A stretch of 64,000 bases of DNA from Mycolicibacterium mucogenicum DSM 44124 (GCF_005670685.2 NZ_CP062008.1:1178001-1242000); one strand, 5' to 3'. Shown: positions 46,346 to 57,645, counted from the first letter of the stretch. Numbers and translations: made by a program. Notes: generated by a model not told the origin, from the letters alone.

Positions 46346-47095
46346 CTAGTCGCGGACCGCGGCCAGGAGCCCGTCGCCGAGCGGGACCAGGACCGGGGTC
46401 AGCCGCTCGTCCTCGGCGATGGCGCGCGTGGCCTCCCGCACCGCCGTCACGTCGCGGTCGTTGGCGGCGGCGTCGCCGGCGCGACCGCCGAGCGCCGCGC
46501 GGTGCACCACGATCACGCCGCCCGGTCGCAGCAGGCGGACGCCCTCGGCCACGAACTGCGGTTGATCGACGGGCTCGCCGTCGATGAAGACCAGGTCGTA
46601 GGACTCGTCGGCCAGCCGGGTCAGGACTTCCTGAGCGCGTCCCACGATCAGCCGGGTCCGGGACGGTCCGACACCCGCGGCGACGAACGCCTGCTTGGCC
46701 AGCCGCTGATGCTCGGGCTCGACGTCGATGGTGGTCAGCACACCGTCTTCGCGCATGCCCGACAGCAGCCACAACCCGCTGACGCCGGCACCGGTGCCGA
46801 CCTCGACGACGGCCTTGGCCGATGCGATCTTCGCCAGCACACTCAGCAGCGCGCCCACCGCCGGGGTGACGGGGTTGGCCCCGCTCTCCTCGGCCCGCTC
46901 CCGGGTCGCGGCGGTGATGGGTTCCTCGGTGATGGACCGTTCGGCGTGCTTGACGATGGCCTCGGCCGTGCTCGGCTTGGGTGCGGCAGCAGCGACGGGC
47001 TGGGCCGGTGCCTGGGCGGGTGCCGCCGGAGCCGGCTGCGCCGGGTCAGGCTGGTTGCTACCGGCCGAAACCGTCGGGTCATCGGTGCTGGACAT
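46346..47095 (-). CDS. SAM-dependent O-methyltransferase
   Basis: 249 residues, ATG start. Residues 1-42 are an Ala/Pro/Gln-rich tail not found in the core family. The rest is a class I, COMT/YrrM-like fold: glycine loop [26 protein letters not shown], and the metal-site Asp in [10 protein letters not shown]. Equivalent to Rv1220c, divergent from sigE. Substrate unknown. Confidence 0.87.
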   Translation of the reverse strand: MSSTDDPTVSAGSNQPDPAQPAPAAPAQAPAQPVAAAAPKPSTAEAIVKHAERSITEEPITAATRERAEESGANPVTPAVGALLSVLAKIASAKAVVEVGTGAGVSGLWLLSGMREDGVLTTIDVEPEHQRLAKQAFVAAGVGPSRTRLIVGRAQEVLTRLADESYDLVFIDGEPVDQPQFVAEGVRLLRPGGVIVVHRAALGGRAGDAAANDRDVTAVREATRAIAEDERLTPVLVPLGDGLLAAVRD

Positions 47096-47332
47096 GTGCG
47101 CAGCGTAACGAACGCCCAGCGTGCCGCCGCTCAGTACACGCGCAATACGGCCGCGCTCTCAGGCGGCAGCCGGACGATCCTGAGCGGCCACGCGCCACGC
47201 CCGGGAGCGAAGGTTAAGTTTTGGCGAACTCTCCGTGGGTATTCGCAGGTCATGGAGCTGAAGCCGGGTTTCTCAGGAAAAGTTCAGTTTGCTCATACAT
47301 CAACCTCACCAGGGTGGGGAACCGTAATCGCC

Positions 47333-48166
47333 ATGCACGCGAGTGTGAACGATCTGCAAGCCGATTCCGGACTCCGGCAGTCGCCGGACATCCGCGGAAT
47401 CGGGAATATCGGACTTCAGGTACCGGTTTCTGCTGATGCGTCATGTGCCAACGACGCGGAAACTATGGAATTGGAGATTGCCACGACCGCCATGCCGGCC
47501 CCCACGAAGCTTGCCCCGACCCACATGTCCCATGTCCCGGTCGCCGAAGCCGAGGTGGATTGGGCTGAAGTCAGCGACGAATTGACCGGCACCGCCGTCT
47601 TCGATGCCACGGGCGACGTGGCCACCATGCCGTCGTGGGACGAGCTGGTTCGCCAGCACGCCGACCGCGTCTACCGGCTGGCCTACCGCCTGTCGGGTAA
47701 CCCGCAGGACGCCGAAGACCTCACCCAGGAGACGTTCATCCGGGTGTTCCGCTCGGTGCAGAACTACCAGCCCGGCACCTTCGAAGGCTGGCTGCACCGC
47801 ATCACCACCAACCTGTTCCTGGACATGGTCCGCCGCCGCACCCGCATCCGCATGGAAGCGCTGCCCGAGGACTACGACCGCGTGCCCGCCGACGACCCGA
47901 ACCCCGAGGAGCTGTACCACGACTCGCGGCTGGGACCGGATCTGCAGGCCGCGCTCGATTCGCTGCCCCCGGAGTTCCGCGCCGCCGTGGTGCTCTGCGA
48001 CATCGAAGGTCTGTCGTACGAGGAGATCGGCGCGACGCTCGACGTCAAGCTGGGCACCGTGCGCAGCCGTATCCACCGTGGCCGGCAGGCTCTGCGCGAG
48101 TACCTCGCCAGCCACCCGGGTGACTACTCCGAGGCGGCCGCGGCCATCTCCGCCAAGTCCGCCTGA
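47333..48166 (+). CDS. sigE: ECF RNA polymerase sigma factor SigE
   Basis: 277 residues from ATG 47333. Sigma region 2 ([37 protein letters not shown]) and region 4 ([21 protein letters not shown], then [18 protein letters not shown]). Directs the response to surface, heat and oxidative stress. The start is uncertain: in-frame ATGs at 47252, 47333 and 47465 are all open, and M. tuberculosis SigE uses several starts. I chose 47333 because AGGGTGGGG precedes it and 47252 would swallow a promoter-like stretch. Followed by its anti-sigma gene. Confidence 0.9.
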   Translation: MHASVNDLQADSGLRQSPDIRGIGNIGLQVPVSADASCANDAETMELEIATTAMPAPTKLAPTHMSHVPVAEAEVDWAEVSDELTGTAVFDATGDVATMPSWDELVRQHADRVYRLAYRLSGNPQDAEDLTQETFIRVFRSVQNYQPGTFEGWLHRITTNLFLDMVRRRTRIRMEALPEDYDRVPADDPNPEELYHDSRLGPDLQAALDSLPPEFRAAVVLCDIEGLSYEEIGATLDVKLGTVRSRIHRGRQALREYLASHPGDYSEAAAAISAKSA

Positions 48167-48256
48167 GCGTTGTGACGTATCCGTCCCAGGTTGTCGCGCT
48201 ACATTCAGTAGTAACGGCAACACGGACGAAGGCGTGGCGCGGAGAGGAGCTCGGTG

Positions 48257-48664
48257 ATGGTCGACCGGGGACAGTTGTTCCGTCGTGCGTTCTCCTGGCT
48301 GCCCGCACAGTTCGCCTCCCAGAGCGACGGACCCGTCGGCCCACGCCGCTTCGGGTCCACGGAGCACCTGGCCATCGAGGCCATCGCGGCATTCGTCGAC
48401 GGTGAGCTTCAGATGGGTGCGCACCTGCGCGCCGCCCATCATCTGTCCCAGTGCCCGGATTGCGCCGCAGAGGTGGATGCGCAGGGTCAGGCGCGGAGCG
48501 CGTTGCGCGATTCCTGCCCGATCATCGCGCCCAATTCCTTGCTGGGTGCGCTGGCGAACATCCCGAATGACGCATCGGTGCAGTTCGCGGATATCCAGGC
48601 GGCCGGGATCGAAGACGGGGACTTTGCCGATCGGCCGCCGCGGGAACGCCGTCGTCGCCGGTAG
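48257..48664 (+). CDS. rseA: Zinc anti-sigma factor for SigE
   Basis: 135 residues from ATG 48257 (GTG 48254 is in frame; AGGAG at 48244-48248 fits the ATG better). The zinc-associated anti-sigma motif His62-xxx-Cys66-xx-Cys69 follows HLAIEAIAAFVDGELQMGAH. In M. tuberculosis RseA binds SigE and is phosphorylated by PknB then degraded by ClpC1P2 under stress. No membrane segment, so a soluble anti-sigma factor. Confidence 0.92.
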   Translation: MVDRGQLFRRAFSWLPAQFASQSDGPVGPRRFGSTEHLAIEAIAAFVDGELQMGAHLRAAHHLSQCPDCAAEVDAQGQARSALRDSCPIIAPNSLLGALANIPNDASVQFADIQAAGIEDGDFADRPPRERRRRR

Positions 48665-48731
48665 GGTTGAGCCTGAATTTTTGAGTGACCGCCTCGCCCG
48701 CTCAGGCGGGCCGTGCGGACAGAGCCAGTAG

Positions 48732-50242
<1,511 letters not shown>

Positions 50243-50243
<1 letters not shown>

Positions 50244-50665
50244 TGTTCGGCAACATCGGATGGGGCGAGATGCTCGTGCTGGTCATCGCGGGCCTCGTGA
50301 TCCTCGGCCCGGAGCGGTTGCCCGGCGCCATCCGGTGGACGGCCGGCAGCCTCAAGCAGGTGCGGGAGTACCTCAGCGGTGCGACCAGTCAGCTGCGTCA
50401 GGATCTCGGGCCGGAGTTCGAGGACCTGCGTCAGCCCCTCAGTGAGCTGCAGAAACTGCGCGGCATGACGCCGCGCGCGGCGCTGACCAAGCATCTGCTC
50501 GACGGTGACGACTCGTTCCTCACCGGGGCCTTCGACACCCCGGCGGCGCCGGACCAGACCAAGCCGCTGACCACGCCCGAGGTCAACGGCATCCCGCCCA
50601 CGACGGGCGCCCCGGGGGCGGCACCGCAGTCGCAGACGCCGCAGTTCGACCCCGACGCGACCTGA
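50243..50665 (+). CDS. tatB: Twin-arginine translocase subunit TatB
   Basis: 140 residues. N-terminal membrane helix ([21 protein letters not shown]) followed by the amphipathic helix ([19 protein letters not shown]) and an unstructured Pro/Thr-rich tail. Part of the Tat receptor complex that exports folded proteins. It overlaps the htrA stop by one base. Last gene of the sigE unit; the convergent TetR gene ends 5 bp away. Confidence 0.95.
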
Positions 50666-50670
50666 CGCCG

Positions 50671-51378
50671 CTAGAGGTTCAGGGCCTGTAGGCGCGCCGG
50701 ATCCCGGTAGCGATCCGCATTCTCGGCGATCTCCGCGGCCGGCGGCAGGATTTCGTCCGCGGCGACGTAGACGCCGCCCGCGCGCAGTGAGTCGTCGAGC
50801 ATCAACCAGATCCAGCGGGTCAGGTCGTCGACCAACGCGTCCTGCGTGTCGCGCAGCGGCTGTTCCAGCCAGTGCCCCGCGGCGGTCTCGACGAGGCCGA
50901 CGATGCCGTACGACAACCGCTCGGCGTCGGCCTTCACATCGAACGCGGCCACGTACACCTTGAGCACCGCGGTCAGCAGGTTGGCGATGGTGATCTTGAT
51001 GTCGGCGAACGCGTTGAAGCCCTCGTCGATGGAGCATCGCTGCAGATACCGGTACAGATTGGGGTGTTGGGTCAGGAACTGGACGTGCGCGCTCACGCCG
51101 GCCTTGACGATCTGCGCCATGCTGCCCTCGGGCCGCCACACCGGCGCGAGTTCGGCGGTGATCATCTGGCTGGTCCGGTGCGCGACCTCGCGTTGCAGGT
51201 CCGAGGCGTCGACGAAGTGCCGGTAGAGCTTGGTGCGGCTGACGCCGACGTGCGCGGCGATCTGCTCGGTCGAGGTCTGGGGCCCGTGTTGCTCGATCAC
51301 GACGAGGGCAGCGTCGATGAACTCAGCGCGCCTGCGCTCGCGTTGGCCGGCCCAGCGACCGGTGGTGGCACTCGCCAT
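50671..51378 (-). CDS. TetR-family regulator
   Basis: 235 residues, ATG start. HTH about residues 15-62 (EFIDAALVVIEQHGPQTSTEQ, then AAHVGVSRTKLYRHFVDASD). The C-terminal part is a ligand-binding helical bundle. Divergent from the MpaB-type oxygenase, with a 17-bp palindrome between the starts, so it likely controls that gene and the following aldehyde dehydrogenase. Not in this position in M. tuberculosis. Confidence 0.88.
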   Translation of the reverse strand: MASATTGRWAGQRERRRAEFIDAALVVIEQHGPQTSTEQIAAHVGVSRTKLYRHFVDASDLQREVAHRTSQMITAELAPVWRPEGSMAQIVKAGVSAHVQFLTQHPNLYRYLQRCSIDEGFNAFADIKITIANLLTAVLKVYVAAFDVKADAERLSYGIVGLVETAAGHWLEQPLRDTQDALVDDLTRWIWLMLDDSLRAGGVYVAADEILPPAAEIAENADRYRDPARLQALNL

Positions 51379-51452
51379 GGCTCCTTGTTTACCTCATGTA
51401 CCTGCTCGGGAGTGACCTGATGCAGCCAATCAGTGGGAGTCTAGCTATCTAG

Positions 51453-51469
51453 TGGTACGTGGCGTACCA
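51453..51469. promoter_or_regulatory. Palindromic operator between TetR and oxygenase genes
   Basis: TGGTACG TGG CGTACCA: perfect 7-bp arms around 3 bases, 75 bp from the TetR start and 50 bp from the oxygenase start. It overlaps the region just downstream of a TATCTA sequence that could be a -10 box. Confidence 0.6.
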
Positions 51470-51518
51470 TCTACGGAACCGCGCCAGTGGGCGCCTTCAT
51501 GTTCAAAGGGGAACGACG

Positions 51519-52604
51519 ATGGATGCTGTCGCCACTTTTCGCCGCGTTGCCGGTCTGCCGGTCGCGGACACGAAGCTGACGCCCGCGGTCGACTACGGGT
51601 TCTTCGGACCCGACTCCGTCACCTGGCGGGTGTGGAGCTACCCGACGTCGCTGCTGCTGGGCTTCGCCCGCGCCGTGACCATCGAGCACCTCGACCCGTA
51701 CCTCGCCGCGGCCGTCGACGCCAGCGGCCAGGTGTACGCCCGCACCCGGCTGCGCTACGACCGCACCATGCAGTACTTCGCGCTGGTGGCCTTCGGTGAC
51801 GCCGAGGCAGTGCTGGACGCCTCCGAGATCCTCGTCAAGATCCACGGCAAGGCCATCGGCACCGAGCCGATCACCGGCAAGCAGTTCGACGCCAACGACC
51901 CGTACTCGCAGCTGTGGATCCACCTGACCGCGTGGCACTCGATCCTCTACACCTACGAGATGTTCGGGCCCGGCAAGCTGACCGAAGCCGAGGAACTGCA
52001 GTACTGGGAAGAGTGCGCGCGGGCCGCGGAATTCCAGACCATCAACCCCGACGACGTGCCGCGCACGCGTGAGGGCATCCAGCAGTACTTCGAGCAGTAC
52101 CGGCCGCAGATGGCCGGCTCCGAGGTGGCCCAGAACATGATGAACTACCTCGTGGACCTGGGCTATCACATCCTGCCCGAGCGGGTGCCGAGCTGGATGC
52201 GCCGCGTGTTCAACTGGCCAATGCGCCGGGCGATCATCGCGACCATGCCGAAGTGGATGCGCACCCTGGGCGGCATTCCGCAGAACTACTCCGACGACGT
52301 CGTCGCCAAGCTGATCGCGCGTCCGTTCCTGCGGGCGGTCTCCAGCATCCCGCGCCTGGAACTGGCGATCCTGGACTTCACCACCCCGCACACCACGCCG
52401 ATCGTCGGCCCGACGCTGATGAAGATCCCGGCCCAGAACCCCGTCACCTACACGCCGGCCGAGGCCCGCGCGAAGTGGGGCCGGACCACGCCGTTCGAGC
52501 AGTACCAGCAGCTCGTGGCCAAGCGGGCGCTCGGCCAGGGCCCCAAGCCCTACGAGCACAACCACAGCGACGCGCTGCTGGAATTCGAAGCACACGCCGG
52601 CTGA
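51519..52604 (+). CDS. MpaB/DUF2236-family oxygenase
   Basis: 361 residues from ATG 51519, ribosome site AAGGGG ten bases upstream. DUF2236 (MpaB/latex-clearing-protein) pattern: FFGPDSVTWRVWSYPTSLLLG, RTRLRYDRTMQY, and the ANDPYSQLWIHLTAWHSIL segment with the conserved WxHxT and tryptophan-histidine pair. Known members are heme or metal oxygenases that cleave polyisoprene or act on mycophenolic acid. Substrate unknown here. The aldehyde dehydrogenase gene follows after 41 bp, which fits a pathway making and oxidising an aldehyde. Confidence 0.82.
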   Translation: MDAVATFRRVAGLPVADTKLTPAVDYGFFGPDSVTWRVWSYPTSLLLGFARAVTIEHLDPYLAAAVDASGQVYARTRLRYDRTMQYFALVAFGDAEAVLDASEILVKIHGKAIGTEPITGKQFDANDPYSQLWIHLTAWHSILYTYEMFGPGKLTEAEELQYWEECARAAEFQTINPDDVPRTREGIQQYFEQYRPQMAGSEVAQNMMNYLVDLGYHILPERVPSWMRRVFNWPMRRAIIATMPKWMRTLGGIPQNYSDDVVAKLIARPFLRAVSSIPRLELAILDFTTPHTTPIVGPTLMKIPAQNPVTYTPAEARAKWGRTTPFEQYQQLVAKRALGQGPKPYEHNHSDALLEFEAHAG

Positions 52605-52645
52605 TTCCGGCCCATACCGACCGCACCACCGGGAGAATTCAGTAC

Positions 52646-54337
52646 ATGACGGACATTGCGTACACGGCCCTGGTGGACCAGGCGCTGAATGAGCTCGCCG
52701 AAGGCGAGAAGGCCTGGGCGGCAACATCTCTGGCGCGGCGGCGCGAGATTCTCGATGACGTGCAGCAGTTGGCCGTGCAGCACGGCGCCGAGTGGGTCGA
52801 GGCCGCGGTCCGGATCAAACAACTGAATCCGGAGTCGCCGCTGGTCGGCGAGGAATGGATTTCCGGCCCGTACCCGCTGGCCGCCGGGGCCGCGGCGTTG
52901 TCCGCGAGCCTGGCCAAGCTGGAGGCCGGCAAGAGCCCGCTGGACGGGGCCGACTTCGGCACCGCCGCCGGTCGCACAACCGTGAATGTGTTGCCGCTCA
53001 ACGTCTTCGACAAGCTGCTGCTGTCCGGGTTCAGCGCCGAGGTGTGGTTGCAGCCGGGTGTCAGCCGCGACGAGGCGCTGCGGACCGCCGGTCTGGCGCA
53101 ACGGGATCCGGGCAAGACCAACGGGATCGGCGTCGTGCTCGGCGCCGGCAACATCACGTCGATCGCGCCGCTCGACACGGTCTACGAGCTGATCGCCAAC
53201 AACCGCGTGGTGGCGCTCAAGCTCAACCCGGTCACCGATCCGATCCTGCCGGTGCTGACCAAGGTGCTGGCGCCGCTCATCGAACTCGGTGCGGTGCGGA
53301 TTCTCACCGGTGGCGCGGACGTCGGTACCTACCTGGTGCAGCACGACGCGGTGGACCACGTGCACATGACCGGCAGTGCGCTGACCCACGACGCCATCGT
53401 CTTCGGCGTCGGCGAAGAGGGCGCCCGGCGCAAGGCCGCGGGCGAGCCGATCCTGCACAAGGACATCACCAGTGAGCTCGGCGGGGTGTCGCCGACCATC
53501 GTGGTGCCCGGCAAGTGGAGCAAGGCCGATATCGCGTTCCAGGCCAACCACATTGCCACGCAGCGGCTGCACAACAACGGCTACAACTGCGTGGCGTCGC
53601 AGGTCGTGGTGCTGTCCTCGAAGTGGGCGCAGCGTGACGAGTTCGTCGCGGCCCTGACCAAGGCCATCGCCGCCGCGCCCAAGCGCGCGGCGTACTACCC
53701 GGGCTCCGATTCCCGGGTCGCCAGTGCCGAGGCCACGTATCCGACGGCCCAGCGGCTCGGTGACCGCGTCCTGGTGGTGGACCCCGAGGATCGCACCGCG
53801 CTGCTCAACACCGAGTACTTCTCGCCGGTGTACGGCGTCGTCGACCTCGACAGCGACGGCGTCGAGTTCCTCCGCGAGGCCACCCGCCTGGCCAACGAGG
53901 ACTTCGTCGGCACGCTGGGCGTCAACATCGTCGCGGCGCCCGCCACCATCAAGGCGCTGGGGAAGGCCTTCGACGCCATGATCGAGGCGCTGCACTACGG
54001 CACCATCGCGGTGAACGCCTGGACCGGCGTCGGTTACCTGACGCCGCACGCCACCTGGGGCGCCTTCCCCGGGCACACGCTCAATGACGTGCAGAGCGGA
54101 ATCGGCGTGGTGCACAACGGTTTCCTGATCGAGAAGCCCGAGCGCACCGTGGTGCGGGGGCCGTTCCGCCCGTCGCCGCGCTCGCTGATCGGTGGCGAGC
54201 TGTCGATCTCGCCCAAGCCGCCGTGGTTCGTCAACAACCGCACGGCTGCCTCGACCGGTCGGCTCCTCACCGCGTTCACCGGCAAGCCGAGCTGGGCCAA
54301 ACTGCCCGCGATCTTCGTCTCCGCACTGCGGGGCTGA
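52646..54337 (+). CDS. Aldehyde dehydrogenase superfamily protein
   Basis: 563 residues from ATG 52646 (GGGAG ribosome site). ALDH features: cofactor loop VVLGAGNITSIAP in place of the usual PWNFP, general-base Glu in TSELGGVSP, nucleophile Cys in NGYNCVASQ and TEYFSPVYGVV near the end. About 60 extra C-terminal residues (SPRSLIGGELSISPKPPWF, then LLTAFTGKPSWAKLP) go beyond typical ALDHs. Probably oxidises an aldehyde made by the MpaB-type enzyme. Ends at a strong terminator. Confidence 0.82.
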   Translation: MTDIAYTALVDQALNELAEGEKAWAATSLARRREILDDVQQLAVQHGAEWVEAAVRIKQLNPESPLVGEEWISGPYPLAAGAAALSASLAKLEAGKSPLDGADFGTAAGRTTVNVLPLNVFDKLLLSGFSAEVWLQPGVSRDEALRTAGLAQRDPGKTNGIGVVLGAGNITSIAPLDTVYELIANNRVVALKLNPVTDPILPVLTKVLAPLIELGAVRILTGGADVGTYLVQHDAVDHVHMTGSALTHDAIVFGVGEEGARRKAAGEPILHKDITSELGGVSPTIVVPGKWSKADIAFQANHIATQRLHNNGYNCVASQVVVLSSKWAQRDEFVAALTKAIAAAPKRAAYYPGSDSRVASAEATYPTAQRLGDRVLVVDPEDRTALLNTEYFSPVYGVVDLDSDGVEFLREATRLANEDFVGTLGVNIVAAPATIKALGKAFDAMIEALHYGTIAVNAWTGVGYLTPHATWGAFPGHTLNDVQSGIGVVHNGFLIEKPERTVVRGPFRPSPRSLIGGELSISPKPPWFVNNRTAASTGRLLTAFTGKPSWAKLPAIFVSALRG

Positions 54338-54361
54338 CGGGTTTCCCGGGGTTACCAGGGC

Positions 54362-54402
54362 AAAGCCCGGTCTGTGGTCATGCCACGGACCGGGCTTTTT
54401 TC
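54362..54402 (+). terminator. Rho-independent terminator
   Basis: A 16-bp stem (54362-54377 with 54383-54398, one wobble pair, core AAAGCCCGGTC/GACCGGGCTTT) around TCATG, followed by a T-run to 54401. It ends the oxygenase-ALDH unit and insulates the desaturase promoter. Confidence 0.92.
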
Positions 54403-54437
54403 ATGAAGTGGTCGTCACCATCTGGTCATCGAACGCT

Positions 54438-54472
54438 AACCTACGCTACCGTAGGTTACGGTACCGTAGGTT
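54438..54472. promoter_or_regulatory. Palindromic operator upstream of the desaturase
   Basis: AACCTACG (54438-54445) and CGTAGGTT (54450-54457) face each other; a perfect 12-bp palindrome TACGGTACCGTA (54457-54468) overlaps, and a third CGTAGGTT half-site ends at 54472. The cluster lies 47-82 bp before the desaturase start. It is a typical TetR/FadR-size target; desaturase regulators of that kind exist in mycobacteria. Confidence 0.7.
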
Positions 54473-54519
54473 CGAGAAGGTATGGACCTGACGCCGACCA
54501 CCGATGAAGGGATTGACCC

Positions 54520-55431
54520 ATGGACACCCAGGCCGCCGTGCTGTACGAACTGGAGCCCGTCGTCGCGCAGAACCTCGACCGGCACCTCAAGATGTCGCGG
54601 GAATGGTTCCCGCACGACTACGTTCCCTGGAGTCGTGGACGGGACTTCGCGTTCCTCGGTGGCGAGGACTGGCAGCCGGAGGACTCACCGCTCGATCCGG
54701 TCGCCAAGACGGCCCTGACCGTCAATCTGCTGACCGAGGACAACCTGCCGTCGTATCACCGCGAGATCGCCACCCGATTCTCCCGGGACGGGGCGTGGGG
54801 CACCTGGATCGGGCAGTGGACGGCCGAGGAGGGCCGCCACAGCATCGCGCTGCGCGACTACCTGGTGGTCACCCGCGGCGTCGATCCCGTTGCGCTGGAA
54901 CGGCTTCGCATGGAGCACACCGTCGCCGGCTACGACGCGGGGGACCGCAGCGCGCTGTCGGTGCTGGCCTATGTGTTGTTCCAGGAACTGGCCACGCGCG
55001 TCTCGCACCGCAACACCGGCCGGGCGTCGGGCTGCCCGCTGGCCGACCAGCTCCTGGCCCGCATCGCCGCCGACGAGAACCTGCACATGGTCTTCTACCG
55101 GAACCTCATGGCCGCGGCGCTCGACATCGCGCCCGATGACGCGATGGTCGCCATCCGGGACGAGGTCATCAACTTCGCCATGCCGGGCCTAGGCATGTCC
55201 GACTTTGCGAAGAATGCCCTCACCATCGCCAAGGCCGGCATCTACGACCTGCGCATCCACCACGACGACGTGCTGGTGCCGGTGCTGCGCTTCTGGAACA
55301 TCTTCGAGCGCAACGATTTCGGCGCGGTCGGTGAACGGGCCCGCGAGGAAATGATCGGGTTCCTCGGGATGCTCGACGAGCGCGCGCGGTTCTACGAGGA
55401 GAAGCGCAAACTGGCCGCCACGGCCGGCTGA
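54520..55431 (+). CDS. Stearoyl-ACP desaturase-type diiron enzyme (DesA family)
   Basis: 303 residues, ATG start. Ferritin-like diiron acyl-ACP desaturase: ligand motifs TEDNLPSYH, EEGRHS and ADENLHMVFY correspond to the two ExxH sets. Soluble; introduces a double bond into acyl-ACP. It resembles mycobacterial DesA1/DesA2, which feed membrane and mycolic-acid synthesis. It has its own palindromic operator and stands alone between a terminator and the convergent KAS III gene, 4 bp away. Confidence 0.87.
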   Translation: MDTQAAVLYELEPVVAQNLDRHLKMSREWFPHDYVPWSRGRDFAFLGGEDWQPEDSPLDPVAKTALTVNLLTEDNLPSYHREIATRFSRDGAWGTWIGQWTAEEGRHSIALRDYLVVTRGVDPVALERLRMEHTVAGYDAGDRSALSVLAYVLFQELATRVSHRNTGRASGCPLADQLLARIAADENLHMVFYRNLMAAALDIAPDDAMVAIRDEVINFAMPGLGMSDFAKNALTIAKAGIYDLRIHHDDVLVPVLRFWNIFERNDFGAVGERAREEMIGFLGMLDERARFYEEKRKLAATAG

Positions 55432-55435
55432 GCGA

Positions 55436-56440
55436 CTATCCGGGGAGCCGGATCACCTGGGCGGCGTAGGCCAGGCCCGCGCCGTAGCCCAGGAGCAGCG
55501 CCACGCTGCCGGGCTTGGCCTCGCCGGTGTCCAGCAGCGTGTACATCGCCAGTGGAATCGACGCGGCCGAGGTGTTGCCGGCATCCTGGATATCTTGAGC
55601 GACAACGGTTTCCGGATTGAGTCCGAGTCCCTTGGTGAGCAGCTCATTGATCCGGCCGTTGGCCTGATGGGGGATGAACACGTCGATGTCGTCGACCGTC
55701 AGGCCCGCGGCCGCGATGGCGCGCTTGCCGACGTCGACCATCTGGAAGGCCGCCCAGCGGAAGACGGTCTGGCCTTCCATGCGCAGGAAAGGCCTTGGGC
55801 CGGAAGGGTTCTCGGTGTAGTCGATCCAACTGAGGTCCTGCACGATGGCACTCGACTGCTCGCCGTCGCTGCCGGCGACGGTGGGCCCGATGCCCTGCTC
55901 CTCGGTCGGTCCGACGACCACCGCGGCGGCGCCGTCGGCGAAGATGAAAGCGTTGCTGCGGTCGGTCATGTCGATGGCGTCGGACAGCTTCTCCGAGCCC
56001 ACCACGAGGATGCGACGCGCGCTACCGGCCCGGATCATGTCGGCGGCCACGCCCAGCGAGTAGCCGAATCCCGCGCAGCCCGCGGCGATGTCGAAGGCCG
56101 GAATGCCCTGTGCGCCAATCTCGGTGGCGACCTGCGGCCCGCACGGCGGGGTGTTGCGGAAGTTGGTGCTGGTGGCCACGATGACGGCGTCGATGTCCGA
56201 ACCGGACAGCTCCGCCGCGGCACAGGCGCGCCGTCCGGCCTCGCATGCCATCGTGACGGCGGACTCGTCGGGGCCGGCGAACCGGCGGTTCTTGATGCCC
56301 GTCCGGGAGTAGATCCACTCATCCGACGAATCGATGGTCTCGCAGATTTCGTCGTTGGTGACGACGCGGCCGGGGCGGTAGGCCGCCACGCTCAGCAGGC
56401 CGACGTTCTGTGCGCCGCTGCGCGTATGGATATGTGTCAC
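55436..56440 (-). CDS. Beta-ketoacyl-ACP synthase III-like (FabH family)
   Basis: 334 residues from GTG 56440, typical KAS III length; an earlier frame start at 56599 adds a Pro/Ser-rich stretch overlapping mrp. Catalytic triad seen: Cys122 (AAGCAG), His258 (PHQANGR), Asn289 (DAGNTSAAS). Condenses an acyl-CoA with malonyl-ACP or a related acceptor. It starts 28 bp after the mrp stop on the same strand, so it may share that transcript. Specificity unknown. Confidence 0.88.
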   Translation of the reverse strand: MTHIHTRSGAQNVGLLSVAAYRPGRVVTNDEICETIDSSDEWIYSRTGIKNRRFAGPDESAVTMACEAGRRACAAAELSGSDIDAVIVATSTNFRNTPPCGPQVATEIGAQGIPAFDIAAGCAGFGYSLGVAADMIRAGSARRILVVGSEKLSDAIDMTDRSNAFIFADGAAAVVVGPTEEQGIGPTVAGSDGEQSSAIVQDLSWIDYTENPSGPRPFLRMEGQTVFRWAAFQMVDVGKRAIAAAGLTVDDIDVFIPHQANGRINELLTKGLGLNPETVVAQDIQDAGNTSAASIPLAMYTLLDTGEAKPGSVALLLGYGAGLAYAAQVIRLPG

Positions 56441-56468
56441 TTGTGGATTCCTGTCGGACGGGGGAGGC

Positions 56469-57602
56469 TCAGCGCCCAGCCGGGTCGAGCCCGAGCGACA
56501 TACCGGCCAGTCCGCGCTTGCGGCTGGACAGTTTGTCGGCGATGCCGCGCAACGCGGCGCCGGCGGCGGTGTCCGGTCCGGACAACACCAGGGGGACACC
56601 GGTGTCGCCGGCGCTCACGAGCTGCGGGTCCAGGGGGACCTGGCCCAGCAACGGAACCTCGGCACCGACTGTGCGCGTGAGGCTTTCGGCGACCTGTGCG
56701 CCGCCGCCCTCGCCGAACAGCTGCATCGTGGTGCCGTCGGGCAGGGTCAGTCCGGACATGTTCTCGACCACGCCGACGATGCGCTGACGGGTCTGGACCG
56801 CAATGGCGCCGGCGCGCTCGGCGACCTCGGCGGCGGCCATCTGCGGTGTGGTGACGACGAGAATCTCGGCGCCGGGGATCAACTGCGCCACCGAGATGGC
56901 GATGTCGCCGGTGCCGGGCGGCAGGTCGAGCAGCAGGACGTCGAGGTCACCCCAGTACACGTCGGCCAGGAACTGCTGCAGCGCGCGGTGCAGCATCGGC
57001 CCGCGCCACACCACCGGGGTGTTGCCCTGGGTGAACATCGCGATGGAGATGACCTTCACATCGTGCGAAACCGGCGGCAGGATCATCGAATCCACCTGGG
57101 TGGGGCGATCTTGCACGCCCATCATCCGGGGCACCGAGTGGCCGTAGATGTCGGCGTCGAGGAGGCCGACCGACAGGCCCTTGGCGGCCAGCGCGGCCGC
57201 CAGGTTGACTGTCACGCTGGACTTGCCGACGCCACCCTTGCCCGACGCCACCGCGTACACCCGGGTCAACGAGCCGGGCTGGGCGAACGGGATGACCGGT
57301 TCCTTGTCGTCGCCGCGCAGCAGCTTGCGCAGTTCGGCGCGCTGCTCGTCGTTCATCACGTCGAGGGTGACCTTGACGGCCCCGGTGCCCGGCACGTCGG
57401 TGACGGCCGCGGTGACCCGATCGCTGATCTCGGTCTTCTTCGGGCAGGCCGACGTGGTCAGGTAGATCTCGACGTGCACCGCGCCGTCGGACTCGACCGT
57501 CACGTCCTTGACCATCCCGACCTCGGTGATCGGACGGCGCAGTTCAGGATCGATGACTTTGCCCAGTGCGGCGCGCACGGCGGCTTTCAGCTCAGCAGAC
57601 AT
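56469..57602 (-). CDS. mrp: Mrp/ApbC-type P-loop ATPase, iron-sulphur cluster carrier
   Basis: 377 residues, ATG start. N-terminal DUF59/MIP18 domain (1-85, with Cys53 in TTSACP) and a deviant Walker A GKGGVGKS at 121-128, then [10 protein letters not shown] and LDLPPGTGD. It carries Fe-S clusters in the cytoplasm. The C-terminal CxxC that usually follows ENMS in this family is absent ([11 protein letters not shown]), as I recall for Rv1229c too. Confidence 0.93.
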   Translation of the reverse strand: MSAELKAAVRAALGKVIDPELRRPITEVGMVKDVTVESDGAVHVEIYLTTSACPKKTEISDRVTAAVTDVPGTGAVKVTLDVMNDEQRAELRKLLRGDDKEPVIPFAQPGSLTRVYAVASGKGGVGKSSVTVNLAAALAAKGLSVGLLDADIYGHSVPRMMGVQDRPTQVDSMILPPVSHDVKVISIAMFTQGNTPVVWRGPMLHRALQQFLADVYWGDLDVLLLDLPPGTGDIAISVAQLIPGAEILVVTTPQMAAAEVAERAGAIAVQTRQRIVGVVENMSGLTLPDGTTMQLFGEGGGAQVAESLTRTVGAEVPLLGQVPLDPQLVSAGDTGVPLVLSGPDTAAGAALRGIADKLSSRKRGLAGMSLGLDPAGR

Positions 57603-57645
57603 TACTCGCGAGTTTATAGCTGCCGGTCAGCGCGCCGGCAGCTGG

